In this document: piece by piece, positions 42,638 to 51,535 of the stretch | How positions within the stretch are numbered: the first letter of the stretch is position 1 | Layout: the number at the start of each line of letters is the position of its first letter | The notes under the pieces: generated by a model | The model's database searches: none | Seen by the model: only the letters and a program-made list of their open reading frames with translations | Told to the model about the DNA's origin: nothing | From: Altererythrobacter sp. ZODW24 | Lineage (GTDB): Bacteria > Pseudomonadota > Alphaproteobacteria > Sphingomonadales > Sphingomonadaceae | Direction of reading: 5' to 3' | Length of the DNA: 64,000 nt | NCBI RefSeq assembly: GCF_003344885.1 | Contig: NZ_CP031155.1 | Span: 2,683,327 to 2,747,326, forward strand | Translations under genes and position numbers: made by a program

Positions 42638-44119
42638 ATGCAACGTCCAAATACCAAGAAATCTATCACTCTTACGTCCACAGCCTTGATGGCTTTGGCT
42701 TTGTCAGGCTGCACGGCAATGGGCGGCGGGAATATTCCGTCGGCTTCTTCTCCGATCACTCCGACCGAAGCCAAGCAGGGTTCTGAGGCGCATCCGCAGC
42801 TTCTCGCCGAATTTGGCGGGGCGATGACGGGGCCGTATGCGAACTATGTCGAGCGCGTGGGTAAAAACATTTCGGTCCAGTCGGGCCTCGGCAATGCGCA
42901 GGACGATTTCAACGTCTCGCTGCTCAATTCCTCGGTTAATAACGCTTTCGCGATCCCCGGCGGCTATGTTTATGTAACGCGCCAGTTGGTCGGATTGATG
43001 AACAATGAGGCCGAGCTTGCTGGTGTTCTGGGACACGAAGTTGGCCATGTCGCTGCGCGTCATTCGGCCAAGCGGCAGGCCCGTTCGCAGCGTAACTCGA
43101 TCCTCGGAGTGCTCGGTCAAGTCGCATCGAGTGTTCTTTTGGGCGATAGCGGGCTTGGCAAGATCGGCCAGCAGCTATCCTCACAAGTGCCGCAGCTCGC
43201 GACACTCAGCTATTCGCGCAATCAGGAATTGCAGGCGGACGAATTGGGCATCCAATATCTCAATAATGCGGGATATGATCCGCGCGCGATGGCGACCTTG
43301 CTGAGCAGCTTGGCCGCACAGAATTCCTTGGATGCGCAGCTGCAAGGACGCGGCAATGCAACGATGCCGGCTTGGGCATCGACGCACCCCGACCCAGCCA
43401 GCCGTGTACAAACCGCGCTTGGCAAGGCGCAAGGCATGACCGGCGTGACCAATCGCGACACGTTTTTGGCGCGGATTGACGGAATTATGTACGGCGATGA
43501 CCCGAAGCAGGGCATTATCGAAGGCAGCACCTTCACTCACCCGGATTTGCGGCTATCATTTTCCGCTCCGCAGGGTTTTTACATGGTCAATGGGACGCGT
43601 GCGGTATCGATAAATGGCGATAGCGGCCGCGGCCAACTGTCGACCGGGCCATATAATGGCAATCTCGACACTTATGTTCGCGGTGTCTTTACCGCGCTTG
43701 GCGGCGATCAGCAGACGATTGCGCCTCAAGAAATGAAACGCACAACCGTGAACGGAATTCCGGCAACTTACGGAACGGCGCGGGTTAATAATGGCCAATC
43801 GAATGTGGATGTAGTCGTATTTGCCTACGAATTTTCGAAAACGTCGGCATTCCACTTTATGACGATCAGCCAATCAGGACGATCGGGCACATTCAATCCG
43901 ATGTTCCAGTCGATGCGGCGGATTAGTTCGGCCGAGGCGGCGCGCATCGTTCCGCGCAAGGTTGATGTGGTCACTGTTAGAAGGAGCGACACTGTTCAAT
44001 CGCTGGCGAATCGGATGGCTTACGATACTGGTAAGGTAGAGCGCTTCCGTGTTCTCAACGGTTTAAGCTCGAGCCAAGGTGTAACCGCCGGACAAAAAGT
44101 GAAAATCGTCGTCAAGTAA
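42638..44119 (+). CDS. M48 family metalloprotease lipoprotein with C-terminal LysM-like domain
   Basis: A 493-residue lipoprotein: lipobox LALSGCTAM, zinc motif HEVGH (His133, Glu134, His137), third ligand about Glu206 in NQELQADELG, and a C-terminal LysM-like segment (RRSDTVQSLANRM through VKIVVK). M48 proteases of this BepA/YfgC type act in the periplasm on misassembled outer-membrane proteins. The ATG at 42638 follows GAGGGG. The product would be anchored to a membrane facing the periplasm. Confidence 0.9.
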   Translation: MQRPNTKKSITLTSTALMALALSGCTAMGGGNIPSASSPITPTEAKQGSEAHPQLLAEFGGAMTGPYANYVERVGKNISVQSGLGNAQDDFNVSLLNSSVNNAFAIPGGYVYVTRQLVGLMNNEAELAGVLGHEVGHVAARHSAKRQARSQRNSILGVLGQVASSVLLGDSGLGKIGQQLSSQVPQLATLSYSRNQELQADELGIQYLNNAGYDPRAMATLLSSLAAQNSLDAQLQGRGNATMPAWASTHPDPASRVQTALGKAQGMTGVTNRDTFLARIDGIMYGDDPKQGIIEGSTFTHPDLRLSFSAPQGFYMVNGTRAVSINGDSGRGQLSTGPYNGNLDTYVRGVFTALGGDQQTIAPQEMKRTTVNGIPATYGTARVNNGQSNVDVVVFAYEFSKTSAFHFMTISQSGRSGTFNPMFQSMRRISSAEAARIVPRKVDVVTVRRSDTVQSLANRMAYDTGKVERFRVLNGLSSSQGVTAGQKVKIVVK

Positions 44120-44129
44120 CAACAAAAAA

Positions 44130-44153
44130 GGCGCCGGGGTTTCCCCCGGCGCC
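44130..44153. terminator. Bidirectional terminator between the protease and Flp pilin genes
   Basis: GGCGCCGGGG and CCCCGGCGCC form a perfect 10-bp stem around a 4-nt loop. CTCTCTTT follows on the plus strand and a run of six T follows on the minus strand, so it serves both converging units. Confidence 0.9.
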
Positions 44154-44184
44154 TCTCTTTAGCCGTTAGGCTGGGTAACAACGA

Positions 44185-44352
44185 TTAGTCGTTAGCCATC
44201 TTCGTCGATACTTCGCCGAATGTCGCGCTCAGCTGGTTGCCGAGGCCGCCCATTGCGGTGATTGCAGCAACTGCGATCAGAGCAGCGATCAGGCCGTATT
44301 CAATTGCGGTGGCGCCAGCTTCGTCGCGGACGAGATTTTTAATGAACTTCAT
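44185..44352 (-). CDS. Flp/Fap-type pilin (first copy)
   Basis: A 55-residue pilin: basic start MKFIKNLVRDEAG, then ATAIEYGLIAALIAV, the G-x-x-x-x-E-Y motif cut by a prepilin peptidase, and one hydrophobic helix. Flp pilins build tight-adherence (Tad) pili. The ATG at 44352 is the natural start; an upstream ATG at 44397 adds residues not seen in Flp pilins. No tad/cpa genes are in the window. Confidence 0.9.
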   Translation of the reverse strand: MKFIKNLVRDEAGATAIEYGLIAALIAVAAITAMGGLGNQLSATFGEVSTKMAND

Positions 44353-44460
44353 GGTTAGTCTCCTGGTTTCAGTCTTCGGTACCCTTGCCCCCCTCAAATC
44401 AGAAAACCTGAAAGAAGGCGTGAGCTTTGCTAGTGGTCAATTCTTTACAAATCGTAACCG

Positions 44461-44643
44461 TTAGTCGCTTGCAGTAGTGACCTTTTCGGTAACAGTGGCC
44501 CAAAGGCCGGTGTTCTCGTTTGCCACTCCTTCAAGAGCGGCGATCATTGCTACAACGATTAACGATACGATCAGTCCGTATTCGATAGCCGTAGCTCCTG
44601 AACGATCTCCGATCAGTTTTTTCAGAAATATGTTCGTTCGCAT
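44461..44643 (-). CDS. Flp/Fap-type pilin (second copy)
   Basis: A 60-residue paralogue upstream of the first pilin, with LIGDRSGATAIEYGLIVSLI and a different C-terminal half (NENTGLWATVTEKVTTASD). GAGGGGAAT lies before the ATG at 44643. The 108-bp gap between the two may hold an individual promoter for the first copy (TTGACC there), but no clear -10 is seen. The two may be made in different amounts or mixed in one pilus. Confidence 0.88.
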   Translation of the reverse strand: MRTNIFLKKLIGDRSGATAIEYGLIVSLIVVAMIAALEGVANENTGLWATVTEKVTTASD

Positions 44644-44724
44644 GGGCCATTCCCCTCGATTACGTTTGACCGACACTGCTTCTGGCTGAAAAGTCCTAAC
44701 GAAAGGTTTCCAGGCAGTAAGATT

Positions 44725-45147
44725 GTGAAAAATATTCCGACATCACTCGCCGTCGTGGCCGCTGCTATTGCGGGTGCAGACGGCAGAGTTTTGCTGCACC
44801 GCCGCCCTGAAGGAAAGGCGCATGCAGGCCTATGGGAATTCCCTGGTGGCAAGGTGGAAACAGGCGAATCCCCGCGTTGTGCGCTGGTAAGGGAGATTGC
44901 GGAGGAACTTGGTCTCACGTTATTCGAGACGGACCTATCGCCCACTGCAATCGCTCAAAGCGAAGCACGCGGCGCGGATCCGGACATTGTAATTCTTCTT
45001 TACAGTGCCAGGCGCTGGCAGGGCGAACCGCAAGCGCTGGAAGGGAATGAATGGGCCTGGTTCACTGCCGATCAGGCGCATGCATTGGATAAGCCGCCGC
45101 TCGATATCGAACTGTTTGAGACTTGGGCGCGATCACAAAACACGTGA
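44725..45147 (+). CDS. mutT: Nudix hydrolase, 8-oxo-dGTP diphosphatase
   Basis: A 140-residue Nudix enzyme. The Nudix box begins GGKVETGESPRCALVREIAE and continues ELGL, matching G-x5-E-x7-R-E-x-x-E-E. It removes oxidised nucleotides before they are built into DNA. GTG start at 44725. Divergent from the pilin genes. Confidence 0.9.
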   Translation: MKNIPTSLAVVAAAIAGADGRVLLHRRPEGKAHAGLWEFPGGKVETGESPRCALVREIAEELGLTLFETDLSPTAIAQSEARGADPDIVILLYSARRWQGEPQALEGNEWAWFTADQAHALDKPPLDIELFETWARSQNT

Positions 45148-45175
45148 AATAATGTCTGATGCGGTCCGCAGCCAC

Positions 45176-45202
45176 TTGCCAAGGGTGAAGACCGCTTATA
45201 TG
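45176..45202 (+). promoter_or_regulatory. Candidate promoter of the tRNA-Arg gene
   Basis: TTGCCA (45176-45181) and TATATG (45197-45202) are separated by 15 bp and end 15 bp before the tRNA. The fit is moderate. Confidence 0.4.
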
Positions 45203-45217
45203 TGCCGCCCCTCAAGT

Positions 45218-45294
45218 GCGCCCGTAGCTCAGCTGGATAGAGTACCTGACTACGAATCAGGGGGTCGGAGGTTCGAATCCTTCCGGGCGCACCA
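45218..45294 (+). tRNA. tRNA-Arg (anticodon ACG)
   Basis: The acceptor stem GCGCCCG pairs with CGGGCGC, the anticodon stem CCTGA/TCAGG frames the loop CTACGAA with anticodon ACG, and the T arm reads GGAGGTTCGAATCCTTC. The 3' CCA is encoded. ACG is normally deaminated to ICG to read CGU, CGC and CGA. Confidence 0.97.
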
Positions 45295-45330
45295 CACAAA
45301 AGGCCATCCTATCAGGGGTGGCCTTTTGTG
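45295..45330 (+). terminator. Strong terminator directly after tRNA-Arg
   Basis: A perfect 12-bp stem CACAAAAGGCCA/TGGCCTTTTGTG starts one base after the tRNA CCA. The U-rich arm fits a factor-independent terminator. Confidence 0.85.
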
Positions 45331-45446
45331 TTTTGGGCTATGCGATGCTCGAAGCGGCGCGTCGTGAAGCGCGAACTTAGCGGCTGCGCGGAACTCCCCC
45401 TGTGCTAACGAGTAAACCCAGCGAGCCAGATCAAAGGAAATTTGCA

Positions 45447-46982
45447 TTGGGGAAGGGGGCCGACCCGGCATCACAGACGTTTGACGATGCATCCGCTGAA
45501 CCCAGCGCGTGGCGCTATGTGCATGCCAGCCGCGCAAACGTAATCGTCGACGCCGAGGATTATTTTCATTTGATGCAGCAGGCGATGCTCAATGCGCGCA
45601 AGCGTGTTTTGTTGATTGGCTGGGATTTCGACACGCGCATCCATTTGGCGCAGGGCCGCCGCTGGTATCAAAGGCGCGGCGAGGGAAAGTATCCCGTCCG
45701 ATTGGGCAGCTTCATTCTCTGGCTCACACGTCACCGTCCCGATCTTGAAGTCCGCATCCTCAAGTGGAGCTATGGCTTCCTCAAGTTCTTTGGCCGCGGT
45801 TCGATGATGATCGATCTGGCGCGCTGGTGGCCCAACCGACGAATCGATTTCAAATTCGATACGGCACATCCAGTTGCTTGCAGCCATCATCAGAAAATTG
45901 TTGTGATTGATAACAATCTCGCGGTTTGCGGCGGCATCGACATGACGACCGACCGTTGGGACACGCGCGAGCATTTGGAAGACGATCCGCGCCGTAAGCG
46001 GCCACGCGGGGCACAATATGGTCCATGGCACGATGTTACGATGATGATCGAGGGGGCTGCCGCCTCTGCATTGGGAGAGCTTGGCCGCGATCGCTGGGGC
46101 AGGGCAGGGGGCAAACCGCTCGAACTGGTTGAGCACCCGCAAGAAAGCGCATGGCCTGATGATTTAAAACCACAATTCGAGAATGTGGAAATCGGCATCG
46201 CGCGCACGCGGGCGGAATATGCCGGAACCCGTGCGGTGAATGAGGTGGAGCAGCTCTTCATCAAGCACATCTCGCGGGCGAAGCGTTATATCTATGCAGA
46301 GAGCCAATATTTCGCGTCACGCGCGATAGCGGAATGCATCGCCCGGCGGATGAGCGAAGATGATGCGCCTGAGGTCTTGATCGTCAATCCCTTGCACGCC
46401 GATGGCTGGCTGGAGCAACAGGCGATGGACAACGCCCGCGCTCGGCTTGTTCGTTCGATAGGAGACAAGGACACTAAGGGGCGGTTTCATATCTATCACC
46501 CCTTCACGGGCGAAACGCCGATTTATGTCCATGCCAAATTGATGATCGTCGATGACGAAATTGTGCGGATTGGCTCGGCCAATATGAACAACCGATCGAT
46601 GGGCCTTGATAGCGAATGCGACGTTTTCATTGACGCAGCGCGGCCCGGGAATGAACATGCAGCCCGCAGAATTGCGAGCCTGCGGCATTCTCTGCTGGCT
46701 GAGCACCTCGGCTTGGATGAAGCCGAAGTACCGCAATTGCTGGAACATTATGGGTCGATAGCCAGCATGATCCGCCATTGCCCCCCAAACAGCCGCCAGC
46801 TACGACCTTTTCAAATGCCTGAGCTGAACGATACCGAACGCGCATTCGCGGACAATGCGATGCTCGACCCGGAACGGCCGGACGAGATGTTTGAAATGCC
46901 CGAAAAGCGCAGAGGATTGTTCCGCAAGGGCAGCATCCTTAGGCGCCCAAGAATACCCTTCTTCAAAGGACGAAACAGATGA
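45447..46982 (+). CDS. Phospholipase D/cardiolipin-synthase-like enzyme
   Basis: About 511 residues with two HKD motifs: HHQKIVVIDNNLAVCGGID and HAKLMIVDDEIVRIGSANMN, each followed by the usual Gly-Gly/Ser-rich tail. These enzymes hydrolyse or transfer phosphatidyl groups, for example in cardiolipin synthesis; no N-terminal membrane helix is seen, so this is closer to a soluble PLD. TTG at 45447 has AAGGAA eight nt upstream; GTG at 45402 is an alternative. It overlaps folE by 4 nt (ATGA). Confidence 0.88.
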   Translation: MGKGADPASQTFDDASAEPSAWRYVHASRANVIVDAEDYFHLMQQAMLNARKRVLLIGWDFDTRIHLAQGRRWYQRRGEGKYPVRLGSFILWLTRHRPDLEVRILKWSYGFLKFFGRGSMMIDLARWWPNRRIDFKFDTAHPVACSHHQKIVVIDNNLAVCGGIDMTTDRWDTREHLEDDPRRKRPRGAQYGPWHDVTMMIEGAAASALGELGRDRWGRAGGKPLELVEHPQESAWPDDLKPQFENVEIGIARTRAEYAGTRAVNEVEQLFIKHISRAKRYIYAESQYFASRAIAECIARRMSEDDAPEVLIVNPLHADGWLEQQAMDNARARLVRSIGDKDTKGRFHIYHPFTGETPIYVHAKLMIVDDEIVRIGSANMNNRSMGLDSECDVFIDAARPGNEHAARRIASLRHSLLAEHLGLDEAEVPQLLEHYGSIASMIRHCPPNSRQLRPFQMPELNDTERAFADNAMLDPERPDEMFEMPEKRRGLFRKGSILRRPRIPFFKGRNR

Positions 46983-47587
46983 ACATTCAGGTTGCTTCAG
47001 ACAAAGCCGATCCAGACGGTAAGCCGAACGTCCCAGAGGATGTGCAGGATGCAATCCGGACGTTGATCAAATGGTCGGGCGATGATCCGACACGCGAAGG
47101 CTTGCTCGACACGCCCAAACGCGTCGCGCGCGCTTGGCGCGAATACTGTCAGGGGTATGGCGAAGATCCGGCCAAACATCTCAGCCGCGTTTTCGAGGAA
47201 GTCGGTGGTTATGACGAAGTCGTGGTGCTGAAGGACATTCCCTTCCAGTCGCATTGCGAACACCACATGGCGCCGATTATCGGCAAGGCGGCTATTGCTT
47301 ACCTGCCGCGCGATCATGTGGTCGGAATCTCCAAGCTCGCGCGTGTTTTGAACGGCTACTCCCGGCGTCTTCAAATTCAGGAACGTCTGACCGCAGAAGT
47401 CGCCGAGTGTATTTGGACCAACCTCAAGCCGCACGGCGTAGCGGTTGTGATTGAGGCAAGTCACGCCTGCATGACCGCACGCGGTGTGCGCACCCCCGGC
47501 GTGGGCATGGTCACAAGTCGTTTGATGGGCTGCTTCTTGGATGACCAACGTAGCCGCAAGGAAGTTATGAGCCTGATGGGTTATTGA
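46979..47587 (+). CDS. folE: GTP cyclohydrolase I
   Basis: A 202-residue enzyme that makes dihydroneopterin triphosphate from GTP for folate synthesis. The zinc motif SHCEHHMAP and the later ASHACMTARG carry the ligands, with VGISKLARVLNGYSRRLQ and QERLTAEVAE conserved. ATG at 46979. Confidence 0.97.
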   Translation: MNIQVASDKADPDGKPNVPEDVQDAIRTLIKWSGDDPTREGLLDTPKRVARAWREYCQGYGEDPAKHLSRVFEEVGGYDEVVVLKDIPFQSHCEHHMAPIIGKAAIAYLPRDHVVGISKLARVLNGYSRRLQIQERLTAEVAECIWTNLKPHGVAVVIEASHACMTARGVRTPGVGMVTSRLMGCFLDDQRSRKEVMSLMGY

Positions 47588-47619
47588 AGTGAGCCGGTTG
47601 GCGAGCGAGCGCTAGCCGC

Positions 47620-48723
47620 GTGACAGATGGCTTGTTCTTCGGTTGGAGAACTGCGCTTCTGTTGGCGGCAGTATTCCCATTGCTACCGATTATTGGCGGT
47701 CTCTTAGGCACGATGCGGAACCGCGTGGCCAACCGCACGCTGGCAGCGCTGCTTGTGGTGATGGTCGGTATCGTTATGCCGTACATTATCGGTTTCGCCG
47801 GCTTCTACGATCAATGGCGCTGGATTCAGTACCTGCCGATATCCAACGAGCTGGCCGCTATGCCGCTGCTCTATCTGTATATGTATGCGCTGACTGAGGG
47901 GAAATGGCCCGATAAGGGCTGGCGGCATTCTGTCCCCGCCCTTCTGAAAGTCGCCATCACTGCACTGTTGCCTGCGATTTACGCGGTCAGTGAGACGGCT
48001 GGACACTTTATCGCCGCAGCTTTGGAAATCACGGTTGAGTTGGTGCTGCTGTTTGGCGGTGTGGCCTATGCTGTCGCTGCATATCGGCTGCTAGTGCGTT
48101 ACCGCCAAGCTTTGGCTGATGTCCGTAGTGATGACACGCTGTTTGCTAGCCGCTGGCTTGGGCGAGCGTTGGTCGCGATGGGTCTGACCTTGGCAATTGC
48201 TGTTCCCTATAAGCTGGCTGTCCTAGTCTATGACGTCGACTATTTCGGGCAAATGGCGCTGTATACCGTGTTTGCGGGCTTCGCTCTCTATCTGGGGATC
48301 GAGGGATGGCGACATGCTGCCTTGCCGTTTCCGTTGTTGTCATCCCTGACGCCAGAACCACCCACGGAAGGGCGTGACTGGAAGAAACTGGGTGAGGAGT
48401 GGGCTGAGGCAGCACGGCAGGGAGAATGGGCGTTGCAGCCCGACCTAAGCTTGGCCGATCTTGCGCGAAAACTTGGCACCAATACCAGCTATCTATCGCG
48501 GGGATTGAATGAAGGGCTGGGGATGAATTTCTCCAGCTTTATAAACGGGCTGCGATCGGAGATCGTTGCGACGAAATTGCGCGATGGGTCCGGGCAAAGC
48601 CTGCTGGATATGGCATTGGAAGCGGGCTTCTCGTCCAAGCCGACTTTCAATCGCGCCTTTCAATCGCGCTTCGGAAAGTCGCCTACTGCCTATCGCAGCA
48701 GCCACGTCTCAATTCCCGAATAG
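47620..48723 (+). CDS. Membrane-bound AraC-family transcriptional regulator
   Basis: A 367-residue protein: seven or so hydrophobic helices to about residue 230, then a C-terminal AraC/XylS HTH (LSLADLARKLGTNTSYLSRG and DMALEAGFSSKPTFNRAFQ, ending FGKSPTAYR). Such proteins sense something in or across the membrane and act directly on DNA. GTG at 47620. The downstream secreted S41-like gene, 77 bp away on the same strand, is a likely target but this is inference. Confidence 0.88.
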   Translation: MTDGLFFGWRTALLLAAVFPLLPIIGGLLGTMRNRVANRTLAALLVVMVGIVMPYIIGFAGFYDQWRWIQYLPISNELAAMPLLYLYMYALTEGKWPDKGWRHSVPALLKVAITALLPAIYAVSETAGHFIAAALEITVELVLLFGGVAYAVAAYRLLVRYRQALADVRSDDTLFASRWLGRALVAMGLTLAIAVPYKLAVLVYDVDYFGQMALYTVFAGFALYLGIEGWRHAALPFPLLSSLTPEPPTEGRDWKKLGEEWAEAARQGEWALQPDLSLADLARKLGTNTSYLSRGLNEGLGMNFSSFINGLRSEIVATKLRDGSGQSLLDMALEAGFSSKPTFNRAFQSRFGKSPTAYRSSHVSIPE

Positions 48724-48800
48724 ATGACTCAATTTGCCATTTGAGGCGCTGAAACGCATCGTCTGAGCCATCCATCCTCTCGTAATCAGAGGAGTGAAAC

Positions 48801-50231
48801 ATGAAACGACGCGATATATTGAAAGGCACGTTGGCGGGTGTCGCCGCGGCAGCAATACCGGGCAATCTTATGGCAGCAGCTTCTGCCGGGATGAGCGATA
48901 TGGAAGTCCTGCGGCTTGCGTTGACTCTGCATCCTGGACTGTACCGCTATAATACGCCTGCACAGATCGAGGCAGAGCTCACATCGCTTTCGCAAGCCTA
49001 CGGTGCAGCCAGCGATATTGAGACGCGTTTCCTGACGCTATCTCGGTTCCTTGCGACCATTCGTTGCGGACACACGCAGTGCAACCCTTACAACCAGAGC
49101 AAAGCGGTGCGGGCGCAGCTGTTCGACCGGCCCACGCGGCTACCGTTCCATTTCGATTGGTTCGGCGAGCAGATGATAGTAACGGCAGACAAGAGCGGAA
49201 CCGGCAAACTCATTCCGGGCAGCCGCATCACCAACATCAATGGTCGTCCCGCTGCGGCGTATCTCACCACCTTGATGCCATTCGCGCGCGCTGATGGCTC
49301 CAATGATGGCAAGCGGCGCTCCTTGCTCAGCGTTACAGATGATACGCCGCTTGAGACTTTTGACATTTATCAAGGGCTGCTGTTCCCGCCAAAGGATGGC
49401 TCCTTCGATCTGACTCTTGTAACGCCTGACGGCGCTAGTCAGTCGTTAACAGTCGCTGCGGTTAGCCGCGTCGCTCCGCCGGGACCTGCAAAGGAGGACG
49501 CAATCTTCCAATGGGAGATGCGCGACGATGGGGTGGCGTTGCTGAGCATGCCGACTTGGGTCACGTGGCGCACCACTTGGGACTGGCAGGCGTGGCTCGA
49601 TGAACGCTTGGCCGAAGCTGCTGGCGCCAAGGGACTGATTGTAGATATTCGCGGCAATGAAGGCGGGATGGACGCTGGCAACCAAATTTTGGCGGCGCTG
49701 GCCAAGGAAGATTTGGTGCTCGATCAGTATAAGCCGCGCATCCGTTACCGCACATCGCCCGAGGCTCTGGAGCCATACTTCACAACCTATACGCCCGAAG
49801 CACGCACACTTGGCGAGCAAGCGGTGGAACTCGGCGAGGGCTTTTTCGGCTATCCTGACTTTGTGCCGGCGCCGCGGATTGAGGCAGCCGCGAGGCGCCT
49901 CGATGTACCAACCGCCATCTTGATGGATCCGTCCAACAGTTCGGCCACCTTCAATTTTGTGAAACACGTTCGCCAGTTCGGCCTAGCCAAATTGTTCGGC
50001 GAAACGTCGGGCGGAAATCTGCGCGGGATCAACGGCAATGCCTATTTCTTCGTGACCTTGCCCGAAAGCGGCATCGAATTCGATCTGCCGTTGGTCGGCG
50101 AATTTCCCGTCGAAGTGCAGCCCGATCGCGGGATCAATCCAGACGTCACGGTTTGCCGCAGGCCAGAAGATATCGCCACGGGCCGGGACGCCGCAATGGA
50201 GGCTGCGGCAAGCTGGATCGTCAGCGCCTGA
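48801..50231 (+). CDS. Secreted S41-family peptidase-like protein
   Basis: A 476-residue protein with a Tat-like leader (MKRRDILKGTLAGVAAAAIP). A PDZ-like region (TGKLIPGSRITNINGR) is followed by the S41 core: LIVDIRGNEGGMD and MDPSNSSATF, in which Ser381 is the likely nucleophile. C-terminal processing proteases have this layout but the catalytic dyad Lys is not assigned. GAGGAG lies before the ATG at 48801. It follows the membrane AraC gene and may be its target. Confidence 0.82.
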   Translation: MKRRDILKGTLAGVAAAAIPGNLMAAASAGMSDMEVLRLALTLHPGLYRYNTPAQIEAELTSLSQAYGAASDIETRFLTLSRFLATIRCGHTQCNPYNQSKAVRAQLFDRPTRLPFHFDWFGEQMIVTADKSGTGKLIPGSRITNINGRPAAAYLTTLMPFARADGSNDGKRRSLLSVTDDTPLETFDIYQGLLFPPKDGSFDLTLVTPDGASQSLTVAAVSRVAPPGPAKEDAIFQWEMRDDGVALLSMPTWVTWRTTWDWQAWLDERLAEAAGAKGLIVDIRGNEGGMDAGNQILAALAKEDLVLDQYKPRIRYRTSPEALEPYFTTYTPEARTLGEQAVELGEGFFGYPDFVPAPRIEAAARRLDVPTAILMDPSNSSATFNFVKHVRQFGLAKLFGETSGGNLRGINGNAYFFVTLPESGIEFDLPLVGEFPVEVQPDRGINPDVTVCRRPEDIATGRDAAMEAAASWIVSA

Positions 50232-50235
50232 CACG

Positions 50236-50273
50236 AAAAAGCCGAAAGCCCCGTGACAGGGCTCCCGGCTTTT
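50236..50273. terminator. Bidirectional terminator between S41-like and peroxiredoxin genes
   Basis: AGCCGAAAGCCC pairs imperfectly with GGGCTCCCGGCT, with poly-A on the left and poly-T on the right, so it can end transcription from both converging units. Confidence 0.8.
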
Positions 50274-50289
50274 CTATTAGGTTCGTCGC

Positions 50290-50769
50290 TTAAAGCTGGC
50301 CGAGCATATGGTCAGCGCTGCTGACGCTGAAGTCGCCTGGCGCTTCTACGTTGAGCTGTTCGACCACGCCGTCATTCACAACCATCGAAAAACGCTGGCC
50401 GCGCTTGCCCATGCCGAAACCGCTGCCGTCCATCGTCAGGCCGACTGCTTCGGCGAAATCGCCATTGCCGTCTGCGAGCATTGTTACCGAACCGGCATCA
50501 TTGGAGGACTTCCATGCGCCGAGTACGAATGCGTCGTTGACTGCAGTGCAGGCTACTTCGTCGATACCCTTGGCAGCGAGCGCGTCGGCATTGTCAACGA
50601 AGCCGGGCAGATGCTTGGCCGAACATGTTGGCGTGAACGCACCGGGTACTGAGAAGAGCGCAACCTTGCGGCCGGCGAAGTAATCAGCGCTCTGCACCGC
50701 TTCGGGACCAGCGTCGGTTGCCTTGACCAGCTTTACGTCGGGTAGCTTGTCGCCAACTGAAATCGTCAT
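50290..50769 (-). CDS. Peroxiredoxin (Prx5-like)
   Basis: A 159-residue thiol peroxidase with the peroxidatic cysteine in PGAFTPTCS. It reduces hydroperoxides with glutathione/glutaredoxin or thioredoxin. ATG at 50769. The length is typical of single-domain atypical 2-Cys peroxiredoxins. Confidence 0.93.
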   Translation of the reverse strand: MTISVGDKLPDVKLVKATDAGPEAVQSADYFAGRKVALFSVPGAFTPTCSAKHLPGFVDNADALAAKGIDEVACTAVNDAFVLGAWKSSNDAGSVTMLADGNGDFAEAVGLTMDGSGFGMGKRGQRFSMVVNDGVVEQLNVEAPGDFSVSSADHMLGQL

Positions 50770-50963
50770 GTGCTTATGTTCCTTCGTGGAGTGAAATCTG
50801 CCCTACACATAGGCGCGGGGACGCCGCGTGCAACCGTGCAGCGCCTGCAAACATGGTTAAATTCGCTTTACTGCGGGTCTTGAAGATTGGGTAAAGACAT
50901 CGGTGCATTTTCTGTCCAGCGGGGCCCTCCATTGGGGGTGGGACCCGACCGGGGAACCAGATC

Positions 50964-51437
50964 ATGAACTTTTATCGTACCGTGACTATCACGCTGGCGG
51001 CAGCAACTTTGTTTGCCGGCAGCGCTGCCGCATTGGCGCAACCACATACACCGCAAACCGCATCGCAGGTTCGCAGTCTCGACATTATGTTGATGGTCAG
51101 CTCGCTGCGTTGCCGCACCGGCCCGCATGACTTTCGTCTTGATTATCAGCGCTTTTCGGCCAACCATTTGACAGAACTCAACGTGGCATCGCGTACGATG
51201 AAGGCTGATTTGGCACGTAAGCATGGAACGAGGGGTTCAAAGCGTGCGCTCGACAAAGTCAGCATCGGCATGGCCAATCGTTTTGGCGGCGGTCATCCCT
51301 ATCTTGATTGCGCCGGGCTGAAGAAAGTCACTTCTGAATTAGCAGATCAAAGCGGTGCGGGCGTCTTGCTTTCGGCAGCCACGGAGCTGCTCGCTCAAGC
51401 ACCTTCCACCCGTTACGCGATGCTAGCGCGTAAGTAG
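50964..51437 (+). CDS. Secreted protein of unknown function
   Basis: A 157-residue protein with a cleavable signal peptide (TLFAGSAAALAQPH). The mature part is basic and has two cysteines (SLRCRTG and LDCAGL) that could form a disulfide. I do not recognise the family; ATG at 50964. Genes of this type recur near ahcY in related genomes only by my impression, so no function is claimed. Confidence 0.65.
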   Translation: MNFYRTVTITLAAATLFAGSAAALAQPHTPQTASQVRSLDIMLMVSSLRCRTGPHDFRLDYQRFSANHLTELNVASRTMKADLARKHGTRGSKRALDKVSIGMANRFGGGHPYLDCAGLKKVTSELADQSGAGVLLSAATELLAQAPSTRYAMLARK

Positions 51438-51455
51438 TTGGTCCCCTGGCGAATG

Positions 51456-51489
51456 GGCCGGGCGGGTTGGTAGTCTCTCCCGCCCGGCC
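51456..51489 (+). terminator. GC-rich hairpin after the secreted-protein gene
   Basis: An 11-bp perfect stem GGCCGGGCGGG/CCCGCCCGGCC with a 12-nt loop. No T-run follows, so it may be an RNA-stabilising end or part of the ahcY leader. Confidence 0.5.
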
Positions 51490-51509
51490 AATCGTCATTC
51501 ACAGCATTT

Positions 51510-51528
51510 GCCTTGGCATGGCCAAGGC
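51510..51528 (+). promoter_or_regulatory. 8-bp hairpin in the ahcY leader
   Basis: GCCTTGGC and GCCAAGGC pair perfectly around ATG, a three-base loop. It is the second of three hairpins in this gap; the role is unknown. Confidence 0.4.
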
Positions 51529-51535
51529 GTTAAGG

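Noticed and set aside
45218-45330. Integration site at tRNA-Arg
   Set aside because: No integrase, att duplication or foreign gene is adjacent; XerD is the chromosomal dimer recombinase 4 kb away.
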